Assembly: GCA_947179155.2 (NCBI GenBank) | Contig: OX359270.1 | Coordinates: 10,457,222 to 10,521,221 of the forward strand | Length of the DNA stretch: 64,000 nt | Direction: 5' to 3' | Source of the DNA: Hedera helix | Lineage: Eukaryota > Streptophyta > Magnoliopsida > Apiales > Araliaceae | Shown: piece after piece, positions 50,396-58,574 of the stretch | How positions within the stretch are numbered: the first letter of the stretch is position 1 | How the letters are laid out: the number at the start of each line of letters is the position of its first letter | Notes under the pieces: model-generated | Seen by the model: only the letters and a program-made list of their open reading frames with translations | What the model was told of the DNA's origin: nothing | Databases searched by the model: none | Translations under genes and position numbers: made by a program

Positions 50396-53300
50396 AGTTG
50401 GATAGCCTTTAGGGAATCAGACTTTGTTATTCCCAGATGGCACAATGAGATCTAGAAGGGGGGTGGCATATATCTTATTGAAATCTCAGATTAAAATTAT
50501 TTATCCAATAATTAATTAATCTGATTTAGTTAAACACATCAGAATATTGTGTTTTGTAAAGCCCTTTTTAAGATTGAATCAAGATATCAAATCTGACTTT
50601 AGTGATGTGAAAATGTGAGAGTCGGTCACAAGATATTGAAGTTATATAACAGTTGGTATGACAGTTATATAAAGTAGTAAAGGACAAAGTGACTTTGCCA
50701 GTTGTTTAATTCACTTTTCGATCTCAGAGTAATTAAATCTAAGCTCTTCGGACTCTTATCCGATCTCTTATATGATCTCTATTTGATGACTGACCCGATC
50801 TCTCTGATCTAATCTCTTTGTATGATATCTCATTTGATCTCTTATCTAATCTCTACTCAATGTCTCATCAATTTCTTTATCTAATCTTTTGTCCGATATC
50901 TTTTATGGATTGAATTGTGTTGTTTCCCAGAGGCACATAAAAGATCTAGAAGAGTGGGTTGAATAGGTCTTTTTAAAAACTTTGTGATTTCTTTTTGGTT
51001 AGAAAATTAATGATTGAAATCAATTAAGCACAGTGAAATATACTTTGAGAACTCCCTTTTTGATATAAGACTTTAGTGACTAGTTATGATGTTTGAAGTT
51101 TGATAATAAGCAATCACATCTACAAGTAATTATAAAGCAGAAAGTAAATAACTGAAAGTAAATGACACAACAAGTTTTAAGTGGTTCATAGACGTAATAA
51201 CTCATACGCCACTCTACTAGTATGTGATGTAATATGATTATACTAATAATAGAGTTATATGTTTATATTTAAGAATAAGGAAATGAAGAAACTCACTAAT
51301 ATGAAAACAAATGAAAGTATATAAACATTTGTTCACCTTTGTATAGTCTTTAAAAGAACAATCATTGTAAAAAGACTTAGGGATCAAAAAAGTTAGGTTG
51401 ATTCAAATTGAAAAGATAGATTAGGAATAGGGATCAAACTTGTTAGGTTGATCTGAAGGATAAACTCTGTATTGTCCTTAAAAGAATGATGTAATGTAAA
51501 TAGATACTAGGGATTAAGTTTGTTAGGTTGAATCCAGATATAGAGTATTATTAAAAATATATAATAGATTAGGTTGAAGACCTGAAAAAGCTCAGAAAAT
51601 GAAGTAAAACAGAAGAATACAGAGATTGTAGAGCTAAAAAATAAAACAACAGGAATCGTAGAATAAACAACCTATAATATACAAAACTCCCAGAAGAAGA
51701 AGAGCAGAACAATCAGGTTCGTGGAGCAAACCAGAATCGTTGAGTAAGGTATCTTAAGATCAACTTTACGATCAATAATTCTCAAACTGTTGAGTAAAAG
51801 GAAGATCATTTACTAAACAACAGAGGATGAGATTGTCAAGTAAAAGAAAGGATCATAGAGTAAGAGAACAAAAGAAGGATTGTTAAGAAAACCAACACAA
51901 AAGACAAAACCACTAAGGATAAAACTGAACAATCAAAAGGAGAATTTAAGAGACCCCGTGCTAAGCATGAAAAAGTCAGAGAAATATGCTTGAGCACAGA
52001 ATTGGATATATCATACATACTTCACAGGGAAAAAAGAATAAGAAAAAATAAAGTTCAACCCACAAGATCAACACAGCTGAAGAGTTTGTAGAATTTTGTC
52101 GTGCAAGCTCATCACTGCACAACAAAGACAAAAAGCTATAGTAGAAGAAGTAAATATAAAAGCTCATAGAAGCTAAACTAATTAAAGTACTCAAGATCGA
52201 ATAAGGAAGCTGAATTGAATATCATCAGATCGTTAAGTCTATCACTATCATTGAGTTACTTCAGAATGCAGAACTATATGAGAAATGAGCTACTTCAGTG
52301 TTATACCTATCAAAAATCATAAAGCCAACGACACTGAGAGATAGATCCACTACGACAGATGAGTGGGATGGCCTTACTAAAGATTTCTCTAGCAGAAAAG
52401 TAGTTTGAGGAAAAGGAGCTAAAGGAGGCAAGGAGCAAAACACGAATTAGGAACAACTAGTTTGTCGATAGATGAAGACTTATGATATCCACTACAATGG
52501 AAGGAGTGCAATGAACAAAGATAAAATGGAATTCACAATCTTGCAAACAACAAATGTCCAAGTAAGGAAAGCTTGCCAAAAAGCAGAAGAAAAGTGAACA
52601 GAAGAACAACAGAAGACCAAGCTCAAAGAAGAAGAAATCGTAGTTCACAGGAAGATAACTAAGTCTGTCTAGCAGATCGTAAAGTAGAAAACTAAATATT
52701 AAGGTATAGCTACAGACAGAATGAAAGCAGAATATAAGAGAATTGTTGAACATGCTAAGCTAAAGGATATATTCTACGATTTAACACTAAAAGAATCATA
52801 GAGTACATAAGTGTTACCGCAGAGTTGAAGATCGTTGAGTTAAGATCGTAAAGCTAAAGATTGAAGAGCAAAGATCGCAGAGATGAAAACCATTGAGTAA
52901 AGATCGTAGAGCTAAAAGCAAAGAACATTGTTAAGAAATTCACAACTCTGACTAAAGAATCAAAAAAGGAAAGATCTGGAGAATAAAAGCTCTAAAGATA
53001 TAATTGGTACTTCTCAAGCTTAAAATAAAGATCAAATAGTGGTGTGTCTATTGGCTAGCTTGAACTATTAACAACGGTCACAAAATTACCTTTTTTACAG
53101 ACTAGTGTGACAACCTGATGAAAAGAAAACTGACACACTTCTGAAATGTTTACATCAAATATATTCAGTATTTACATCGAAGATCTTCATTATTAGAGCA
53201 TTAAATGAGTAAATGGAAAAAGACGAACTACAAAAAAGAAGAGAGATTAAAAAGATAAAAAGGGAGAAAAACAGAAAGAAAAAGACTAAGAATAAAGAAA

Positions 53301-53708
53301 AATGGTCGGAAAAAAAAGGATCAGTCTATACACTAAAAAAGGAGTATAAGGAGAATCTACATATAACCGTAGAGGGGATCGATCAATTGAACAAATAGAT
53401 AATCAACCAAAGTCAATACAAACTTCGAAGGATTTATTAATGTTAACTTGGCAGGACCTCAATAACAACTACATCAATAACAAAGTCAGGACTGTGTGAC
53501 TTGCCTGCTTTAGAGGAATCAACCCCAAAATGGGAAGAGGACTATGTGTCCTGAGGAGAAAATCAGGTGAGGCCCATCTGATTCAAAGGAATCAACCTTT
53601 ATTAAGGGAAGATGACTTAGTGTCCAAATTATAAAGACTTAGCATCCATTTATCTTTAGTGGAGGAGAAGAGTATGACTAGTTTAGGATCCGAACTTCAA
53701 TAAAAGGT
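50396..53708. other. Degenerate LTR-like and tandem-repeat DNA left of the viral block
   Basis: The sequence CCCAGA.GGCACA...AGATCTAGAAG occurs near 50,437-50,460 and again near 50,929-50,955, as in duplicated LTR ends. Between them is a degenerate array of GATCTCT-containing units (50,720-50,880). From 51,700 to 52,950, short phrases such as ATCGTTGAGTAAAG and ATCGTAGAGCTAAA recur. A lysine-rich frame at 53,213-53,398 is an A-rich artefact. No gene was recognised. The junction to viral DNA is at about 53,708. Confidence 0.45.
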
Positions 53709-54265
53709 CTGGAGATGAAATACTGTTCTTGCTGGAGTTCCGTACTTTTTTCATAATTACGAAAGTACCCCTGGGTATTGTCGTAAGTCACTCCGTGCTC
53801 CGAAGTGACCTGGAGTATTGGAGTGAGTTCCTGTAGATTTTGGGACACGTGGCGCTTTTATGTTGGTGCAGAGGGAATCTTTTCTTGATGTGACAGCGGG
53901 CCCCACCACTTGCATTACCCCCGAATTAATGCATATGTTTAGCTTAATAAAATCGTTAAAAATAGCCTCTTGATCCAAAAATTCTGAAAAAATTATATGT
54001 CATAGTAGACTTGATTCTTCACATCATATCCAAAAATCACGATTTTTGGAGGTCTGGAGCATAGGTTTACAAAAATCAGAAAAAATAAAAAATCCCTTCA
54101 GAATTGGTTTTTCGCAGAAAATCGAAAATTAGGAGGTGTGTTCGTCCTCAAAAAAATTATTAAAATTCAGATTCGTGATCAGGAGGGTCGATTCCTATAA
54201 ACCCACCCTTTAGGTGGTGGGAATTAAACCTGGTTTTTTTGCAGCTATTGGATACACCTCCTAAT
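53709..54265. other. Satellite-like unit, partial copy 1
   Basis: From GGTCTGGAGATGAAATACTG to GGATACACCT this matches the 1,306-bp unit (compare 56,990-57,537) with few differences. It carries the iteron block (ACTCCGTGCTCC, GGAGTATTGGAGT) and GGACACGTGGC. It stops six or so bases before the unit's stem-loop, where sequence jumps at ACACCT to an unrelated segment. Left of it is host repeat DNA. Confidence 0.8.
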
Positions 54266-54435
54266 TTTAATTTATTATAAAATCTGGAAAATAATTCACA
54301 AGACACAAAGCGTACTCTGCAAGCTCCAGCAAATTTGGAATTTTGAATTTTGAAAATTTGAATTTTGAATATTAAAGTGCGTAAAAATTCAAACGTGTAA
54401 TGATTGCAACAGTAAAAGCACGTGCACGCACGCGG
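54266..54435. other. Unassigned 170-bp filler within the viral block
   Basis: The filler includes a degenerate AATTTTGAATTTTGAAAATT repeat and a GC-richer end (GCACGTGCACGCACGCGG) joined directly to the common region. It matches nothing else in this window. It could be host DNA, or a part of one of the viral circles not otherwise sampled here. Confidence 0.4.
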
Positions 54436-54610
54436 CTACAGTGCCCAACTAACTCACTTTTCGCTACAGTACTCACTTCTCGCCCAAAAAGGCGCTGCGC
54501 GTACCCTGTTCATATTTTTTTTCCCAAAATGCCCCTGACCGTACTACCCTCACTGTAGCGAATATTCCCCGAATATTCCCTCTCCACCAATCGCCAGCGG
54601 ACACGTGGCA

Positions 54611-54648
54611 GGGAACGCCTCTGTAATATTATAGATAGAGGCGTTCCC
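54611..54648 (-). other. Origin stem-loop with TAATATTAC, copy 1
   Basis: A perfect 12-bp stem with a 14-nt loop. The canonical nonanucleotide lies on the minus (virion-sense) strand. In geminiviruses Rep nicks between positions 7 and 8 of this motif to start rolling-circle replication. The motif is unmutated here. Confidence 0.97.
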
Positions 54649-54689
54649 AGAGGGCAAGGGCAAAATCGTCTTTTCATACTTTTTTTTAT

Positions 54690-54714
54690 TATAAAAAAGT
54701 CACTCCGCTACTCC
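54690..54714 (+). promoter_or_regulatory. Rep TATA box and GGAGT iterons, copy 1
   Basis: TATAAAA is followed by two ACTCC units, 8 bp apart; on the virion strand these are GGAGTAGC and GGAGTGAC. Begomoviral Rep binds such repeats to start replication and repress its own promoter. The predicted reader is the Rep with FRLQ at residues 7-10, the position of the iteron-related domain. Confidence 0.8.
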
Positions 54715-54790
54715 AGCATATTCAGGACTTTGAAGAAGCGGTTATAAACGGTTATTACTATTCCGAGTAGTTAGTTTCCTTCTTCCTAAA

Positions 54791-55867
54791 ATGCCTCGAC
54801 AGAATTCCTTCAGACTTCAATCCAGAAATATTTTCTTAACTTATCCAAGATGCCCATTACCAAAAACAGAGTGTCTTGAGCTCTTGCTCAAGATCAATTA
54901 CTCCATTACTCCCGTATACATACGTGTCTGTGCTGAACTCCATGAAGATGGAACTCCACATCTTCATTGTCTCATTCAATTCAGTGCCAAATTTCAAACT
55001 ACAAACCAAAAATTCTTCGATTTGGTTTCCAACACTCGTTCAACTCGTTTTCATCCCAATATTCAATCTGCTAAAAATGCTGCCGCAGTTCAATCCTATA
55101 TTTCGAAAGGAGGGGATTACTGTGAGCATGGTACTTTTATTGATAATTCAAAAACACAAGTTTCTGCTGAAAGCTTAAATCAGCTTTATTACGCTGCGCT
55201 TGCCACCAAAGATAAGGAAATTGCTATGAAGATGATCATGGAGGGTGATTCCAGAACGTATTGGAACAATTGGGAAAGACTCTCGCACAATTGGGATCGA
55301 ATGTTCCAAAAAGGCCCAGAAGTGTACATCAGTCCATCCACAGAATTCAACAACGTCCCTGTGGACCTTCAAGAATGGGCCAGGGATAACATTCGTGATA
55401 AGGAGCACAGGTCTTATAGGCCCAAGTCTATTGTAATCGAGGGTCCATCTCGCTTAGGAAAAACTCTTTGGGCTCGGCCCTTAGGCCCACATAACTATTA
55501 TTGTGGCCACTTAGATATGGCCAAGCATAACAATGACGTATATTATAACGTCATTGATGACGTACCTCCAAAGTACGTCAAGCACTGGAGAGAGTTCTTT
55601 GGAAGCCAGCACAACTGGAGATCAAATTGTAAGTACGCCAAACCTATTATGATAAAAGGGGGAGTACCGACCATTTTTCTATGCAACCGTGGGCCCGAAA
55701 CGTCATATAAAGAATTCCTAGATCGAATTGAGAATGTCTCCCTCAAAGAGTGGACACTGTCAAACGCAGAATTTTTCTTCGTCACCCAATCGTTCTTCTC
55801 CAACACCTCCCAAAATCAAACCCCAGCACGCGAGATCGAAGAAGAAGACGAAGAGGAAGCAAATTAA
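54791..55867 (+). CDS. AC1: Geminivirus replication-associated protein Rep, copy 1 (intact)
   Basis: The frame encodes 358 residues, the usual begomovirus length. Visible features: iteron-related FRLQ (7-10); rolling-circle motif I FLTYP (15-19); motif II HLH (57-59); the GRS region around 74-95; motif III YISK with the predicted catalytic Tyr103; Walker A GPSRLGKT (218-225); Walker B VIDDVP (254-259); motif C ending in Asn299; and an unusually acidic tail (EEEDEEE). Family role: nicks the origin stem-loop, unwinds DNA as an SF3 helicase, recruits host polymerase and reprograms the host cell cycle in the nucleus. It lies 43 bp from the common region with its own TATA box. It overlaps AC4 and TrAP as in viral DNA-A. 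No damage was seen, so either the insertion is recent or the sequence has been preserved. Confidence 0.97.
   Translation: MPRQNSFRLQSRNIFLTYPRCPLPKTECLELLLKINYSITPVYIRVCAELHEDGTPHLHCLIQFSAKFQTTNQKFFDLVSNTRSTRFHPNIQSAKNAAAVQSYISKGGDYCEHGTFIDNSKTQVSAESLNQLYYAALATKDKEIAMKMIMEGDSRTYWNNWERLSHNWDRMFQKGPEVYISPSTEFNNVPVDLQEWARDNIRDKEHRSYRPKSIVIEGPSRLGKTLWARPLGPHNYYCGHLDMAKHNNDVYYNVIDDVPPKYVKHWREFFGSQHNWRSNCKYAKPIMIKGGVPTIFLCNRGPETSYKEFLDRIENVSLKEWTLSNAEFFFVTQSFFSNTSQNQTPAREIEEEDEEEAN
54942..55178 (+). CDS. AC4: AC4-like frame nested in Rep, copy 1
   Basis: The frame is in +1 relative to Rep and starts at an ATG 151 nt after the Rep ATG, the place where begomoviral AC4 begins. It has 78 residues, slightly short for AC4. 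It starts MKMELHIF and so lacks the glycine at position 2 needed for N-myristoylation in many AC4 proteins. AC4 proteins typically suppress silencing and disturb host kinase signalling. Position and length support the call; the sequence itself gives little, so the frame could simply be conserved by the overlapping Rep. Confidence 0.45.
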   Translation: MKMELHIFIVSFNSVPNFKLQTKNSSIWFPTLVQLVFIPIFNLLKMLPQFNPIFRKEGITVSMVLLLIIQKHKFLLKA

Positions 55868-56174
55868 ATTCAACTGCGGCTGCCAACTCTTTTATGTCAA
55901 TGGTTGCAATGCCGACCACCAACTGCTACCGTCTCATGCAAACAGGGGTCTTATCAGACGAAATAAAAAACCCCCTTCACTTCCGGTCCAAGACAACAAT
56001 GAACGACAACCAGTTCATAACTACAATACATTTCAATTACAACCTCCGAAAGACGCTGAGGATCAAAACAGGGATACTGAATATCACCACTTGGATGACC
56101 TCGATTTTTCCCAACTCTGTGACGGAGGATTACTTTACCATGCGTATCAGAGCCAGAATTTATTCAATGATTAA
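55734..56174 (+). CDS. AC2: Transcriptional activator TrAP, copy 1 (intact)
   Basis: The frame encodes 146 residues from the ATG inside the 3' end of Rep. It has a basic patch RSKKKTKRK (residues 34-42), a cysteine/histidine cluster C48-x-C50...C58...H62 corresponding to the TrAP zinc finger, and an acidic C-terminal part (HHLDDLDFSQLCD) resembling the activation domain. Family role: transactivates virion-sense genes and suppresses silencing. It overlaps Rep upstream and REn downstream in the standard begomoviral order. It is slightly longer than usual (about 129-135). Confidence 0.9.
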   Translation: MSPSKSGHCQTQNFSSSPNRSSPTPPKIKPQHARSKKKTKRKQIKFNCGCQLFYVNGCNADHQLLPSHANRGLIRRNKKPPSLPVQDNNERQPVHNYNTFQLQPPKDAEDQNRDTEYHHLDDLDFSQLCDGGLLYHAYQSQNLFND

Positions 56175-56307
56175 TAATTTAGGAGTCATTAGTCCAGATT
56201 CTGTGTATTTAGCATGTAATTTAAGTTGTGCTGATTGGAAATTATGTTCTAATCACAGTGTAGAATGGAAATGTATTTCATTTTACGATGAGGAATGGAA
56301 ATATTAA
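55909..56307 (+). CDS. AC3: Replication enhancer REn, copy 1 (intact)
   Basis: Starting at the ATG at 55,909, the frame has 132 residues, the normal REn length. The open frame extends 53 codons upstream, but that part is the shadow of Rep and TrAP. Typical hydrophobic and aromatic stretches are present (ITTIHFNYNLRK, then TWMTSIFPNS, and a C-terminal region beginning INNLGVISPD). Family role: binds Rep and PCNA and raises viral DNA accumulation. It is the last complementary-sense gene of DNA-A before the poorly identified segment at 56,308. Confidence 0.9.
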   Translation: MPTTNCYRLMQTGVLSDEIKNPLHFRSKTTMNDNQFITTIHFNYNLRKTLRIKTGILNITTWMTSIFPNSVTEDYFTMRIRARIYSMINNLGVISPDSVYLACNLSCADWKLCSNHSVEWKCISFYDEEWKY

Positions 56308-56592
56308 TTATTATTAATATTGTTGCAAATTACATTAACAAATACTGTGCAAATCAAAGTACAAAGAAAACACTAGCTTCACAACCCTATTTTTCACTAG
56401 TTCCCAACTTTAGATCCGTTGAGACTTCATCCTTTTTCTCTGCAGCTTTCAAATCATTCATCGAGCGGTAAACTTCGTCTTGGCATTCTTTTAATGCCAG
56501 TGCATACTTCCTCAAGTCGTCAGAATCACCATGCTCCTTGATATCTTCATGATACAACTTCAGCACTCGTTCAAAGCCCAAATACCGTAAAT
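56308..56592 (-). CDS. Unidentified truncated frame opposite REn
   Basis: On the minus strand an open frame of about 70 codons runs from the junction near 56,597 to a stop at 56,387, converging on REn, where a DNA-A would carry the coat-protein gene. It has no in-frame ATG inside the segment; the readable part is YLGFERVLKLYHEDIKEHG, followed by a strongly charged, helix-like stretch (ALALKECQDEV, LKAAEKKDE). I see no similarity to a begomovirus coat protein C terminus. It may be the end of an unusual virion-sense gene, a different viral segment or captured host DNA. The right end joins satellite-like DNA at a short ACAAAAATC microhomology. Confidence 0.4.
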
Positions 56593-56695
56593 TTTGACAA
56601 AAATCAAAAAAAATAAAAAATCCCTTCAGAATTGGTTTTTCGCAGAAAATCGAAAATTAGGAGGTGTGTTCATCCTCAAAAAAATTATTAAAATT
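56593..56695. other. Satellite-like unit, 100-bp fragment
   Basis: This matches 57,343-57,441 (ACAAAAATC through ATTATTAAAATT) and then jumps to GCCTTTT, skipping about 560 bp of the unit that includes its stem-loop. The join lies in a shared AAATT microhomology. Confidence 0.75.
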
Positions 56696-56707
56696 GCCTT
56701 TTTTTTC

Positions 56708-56761
56708 CCCAGATTCCGGCGACACTATTCCGGCCTATAGTTCCGATGATCGGAATCTGGG
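56708..56761. other. Long hairpin in the satellite-like unit
   Basis: CCCAGATTCCG (56,708-56,718) pairs perfectly with CGGAATCTGGG (56,751-56,761). Inside it TTCCGATGATCGGAA can form a smaller competing hairpin. It is repeated at 58,014-58,067. It carries no nonanucleotide. Function unknown. Confidence 0.85.
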
Positions 56762-57068
56762 TTTAAGAAACACTGTTGTTGTTCGGGTGGAAGAGAATTT
56801 CTGTTTAAAATAAAACAATATTATTTATTTTTTTTATTGTTTTTTTGCAGGTCAATATTTTTAGGAAATATTTTTATATTGCTGGTAATGATGATCTCTT
56901 TTTATTGTATTTATTAATTTTGGGACATCTATTTTCCGTACATAAATATAAATATTTTTTATATTTAATTTTGGCTGAATAATATGGTCTGGAGATGAAA
57001 TACTGTTCTTGCTGGAGTTCCGTACTTTTTTCATAATTACGAAAGTACCCCTGGTATTGTGGTAAGTC

Positions 57069-57129
57069 ACTCCGTGCTCCGAAGTGACCTGGAGTATTGG
57101 AGTGAGTTCCTGTAGATTTTGGGACACGT
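57069..57129 (+). promoter_or_regulatory. Iteron block and G-box of the satellite-like unit
   Basis: ACTCC at 57,069, GGAGT at 57,091 and GGAGT at 57,099 match the iteron core of the DNA-A/DNA-B common region. The stretch AAGTCACTCCG is shared exactly with it. CACGTG follows at 57,124; in the other two copies it sits in GGACACGTGGC, again identical to the common region. This supports recognition by the same Rep. Confidence 0.65.
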
Positions 57130-57542
57130 GACGCTTTTATGTTGGTGCAGAGGGAATCTTTTCTTGATGTGACAGCGGGCCCCACCACTTGCATTACCCC
57201 CGAATTAATGCATATGTTTAGCTTAATAAAATCGTTAAAAATAGCCTCTTGATCCAAAAATTCTGAAAACATTATATGTCATAGTAGACTTGATTCTTCA
57301 CATCATATCCAAAAATCACGATTTTTGGAGGTCTGGAGCATAGGTTTACAAAAATCAAAAAAAATAAAAAATCCCTTCAGAATTGGTTTTTCGCAGAAAA
57401 TCGAAAATTAGGAGGTGTGTTCGTCCTCAAAAAAATTATTAAAATTCAGATTCGTGATCAGGAGGGTCGATTCCTATAAACCTACCCTTTAGGTGGTGGG
57501 AATTAAACCTGGTTTTTTTGCAGCTATTGGATACACCTAAGG

Positions 57543-57576
57543 GTCGCCCTTTATATATAATATTACAAAGGGCGAC
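57543..57576 (+). other. Origin stem-loop with TAATATTAC in the satellite-like unit
   Basis: GTCGCCCTTT (57,543-57,552) and AAAGGGCGAC (57,567-57,576) form a perfect 10-bp stem. The 14-nt loop ends in TAATATTAC (57,558-57,566) on the plus strand. The stem sequence is unlike that of the DNA-A/B common region, while the loop length and motif are the same. This is strong evidence that the unit was an independently replicating geminivirus-type circle. Confidence 0.93.
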
Positions 57577-57588
57577 AGAAGTGAGTTA

Positions 57589-57606
57589 CTGTAGCGGTTG
57601 CTACAG
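57589..57606. other. 7-bp stem hairpin downstream of the satellite origin
   Basis: CTGTAGC, a GGTT loop, then GCTACAG. The left arm lies in GAAGTGAGTTACTGTAGCG, which is nearly the same as GAAGTGAGTACTGTAGCG downstream of the DNA-A/B origin in virion sense. Confidence 0.75.
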
Positions 57607-57694
57607 TAAAAGTAGGTGGTGTCTTTTAGGTTGGCTTGGAAAATGTGGCAAGAAAAAAAACTTTAGTTTTTTTGGGTGAGTGTAGTAGGATGAG

Positions 57695-57714
57695 GTAAGC
57701 GCAGCTGCGCTTAC
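57695..57714. other. Perfect 20-bp palindrome in the satellite-like unit
   Basis: GTAAGCGCAGCTGCGCTTAC is its own reverse complement. Part of it (CTGCGCTTAC) also occurs downstream of both movement-protein genes near 59,470 and 62,130. Role unknown. Confidence 0.85.
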
Positions 57715-58001
57715 TCTCTTGTAAGGTGTGTTTTTGGAAATTTTGTAACAAGAAAGGTGGTGGATTGATATGCTGGAGATAATGGTGTTTATTTCCCAAA
57801 AGGTGTGCTCTAGCAAAGACTGGTGGTTTATCTGGTGGAAAATAACAAATATTATTTATTCTGGGGTTGCTGGCAGTTACTGCGTGTTATAGAATTTTTT
57901 TTCCTTTTTTTAAAATTTTTATATATACTTGTATTTATTTGTACAATTTAAGACCCATATACCTATGGGTCGGGTTGGAATCTTAAAAGTCCAACTAAAT
58001 T

Positions 58002-58548
58002 GCCTTTTTTTTTCCCAGATTCCGGCGACACTATTCCGGCCTATAGTTCCGATGATCGGAATCTGGGTTTAAGAAACACTGTTGTTGTTCGGGTGGAAGA
58101 GAATTTCTGTTTAAAATAAAACAATATTATTTATTTTTTTTATTATTTTTTTGCAGGTCAATATTTTTAGGAAATATTTTTATATTGCTGGTAATGATGA
58201 TCTCTTTTTATTGTATTTATTAATTTTGGGACATCTATTTTCTGTACATAAATATAAATATTTTTTATATTTAATTTTGGCTGAATAATATGGTCTGGAG
58301 ATGAAATACTGTTCTTGCTGGAGTTCCGTACTTTTTTCATAATTACGAAAGTACCCCTGGGTATTGTGGTAAGTCACTCCGTGCTCCGAAGTGACCTGGA
58401 GTATTGGAGTGAGTTCCTGTAGATTTTGGGACACGTGGCGCTTTTATGTTGGTGCAGAGGGAATCTTTTCTTGATGTGACAGCGGGCCCCACCACTTGCA
58501 TTACCCCCGAATTAATGCATATGTTTAGCTTAATAAAAGTACCCCTGG
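58002..58548. other. Satellite-like unit, partial copy 3
   Basis: This repeats 56,696-57,225 with few changes, including the hairpin (58,014-58,067) and the iteron block, and stops at GCTTAATAAAA before reaching the stem-loop. A further 15-20 bp of the same unit (GTACCCCTGGGTATTGTCG) follows, out of order, at 58,549-58,563 before DNA-B begins. Confidence 0.8.
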
Positions 58549-58574
58549 GTATTGTCGTAAGTCGCTCCGTAGAC

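Larger units (their letters stand above)
54436..54747 (+). other. Geminivirus common region/origin, copy 1 (DNA-A)
   Basis: This is nearly identical to 60,803-61,115 (DNA-B) and, inverted, to the right-hand DNA-A copy. The stem arms GGGAACGCCTCT (54,611-54,622) and AGAGGCGTTCCC (54,637-54,648) enclose a 14-nt loop whose minus strand holds TAATATTAC (54,623-54,631), the Rep nicking site. The virion sense is therefore the minus strand here, as expected since Rep is on the plus strand. A CACGTG G-box is at about 54,602-54,607. TATAAAA is at 54,690-54,696 and two ACTCC iterons at 54,702-54,706 and 54,710-54,714, just before the Rep leader. Confidence 0.95.
56696..58001 (+). other. Complete 1,306-bp satellite-like circular unit
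   Basis: The sequence at 56,696 (GCC plus a T run, then CAGATTCCGGCG) recurs at 58,002, giving a 1,306-bp period, about half of a geminivirus component. In order on the plus strand: an 11-bp-stem hairpin (56,708-56,761); AT-rich DNA; the iteron block (57,069-57,103) with ACTCC and two GGAGT; a G-box (57,124-57,129); an A-rich block (57,343-57,375); an origin-type stem-loop with TAATATTAC (57,543-57,576); GAAGTGAGTTACTGTAGCG; a 20-bp palindrome; and a T-rich tract. No frame starting at ATG exceeds about 50 codons. Best reading: an integrated, tandem, Rep-dependent satellite or defective circle. Alternative: a deleted DNA-A/B of another geminivirus. Confidence 0.75.

Noticed and set aside
53213..53398. 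Lysine/glutamate-rich 61-codon frame
   Set aside because: It is an A-rich stretch giving K, E, N and R codons; no domain or context.
53757..53978. 73-codon minus frame over the iteron block
   Set aside because: It lies across regulatory sequence, starts at TTG, and its apparent conservation follows from the duplication of the unit.
55175..55806. Minus-strand frames opposite Rep (77 and 87 codons)
   Set aside because: They are antisense shadows of Rep and recur opposite Rep copy 2 for the same reason.
56861..57272. Minus-strand frames of 88 and 132 codons in the satellite-like unit as a betaC1-like gene
   Set aside because: They start at GTG or TTG, the longer one depends on a one-base deletion absent from two other copies, and no similarity to a known satellite protein was recognised.
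57601..57816. 71-codon minus frame downstream of the satellite origin
   Set aside because: It begins at TTG with no in-frame ATG and is of low complexity, with leucine and histidine runs at the end.
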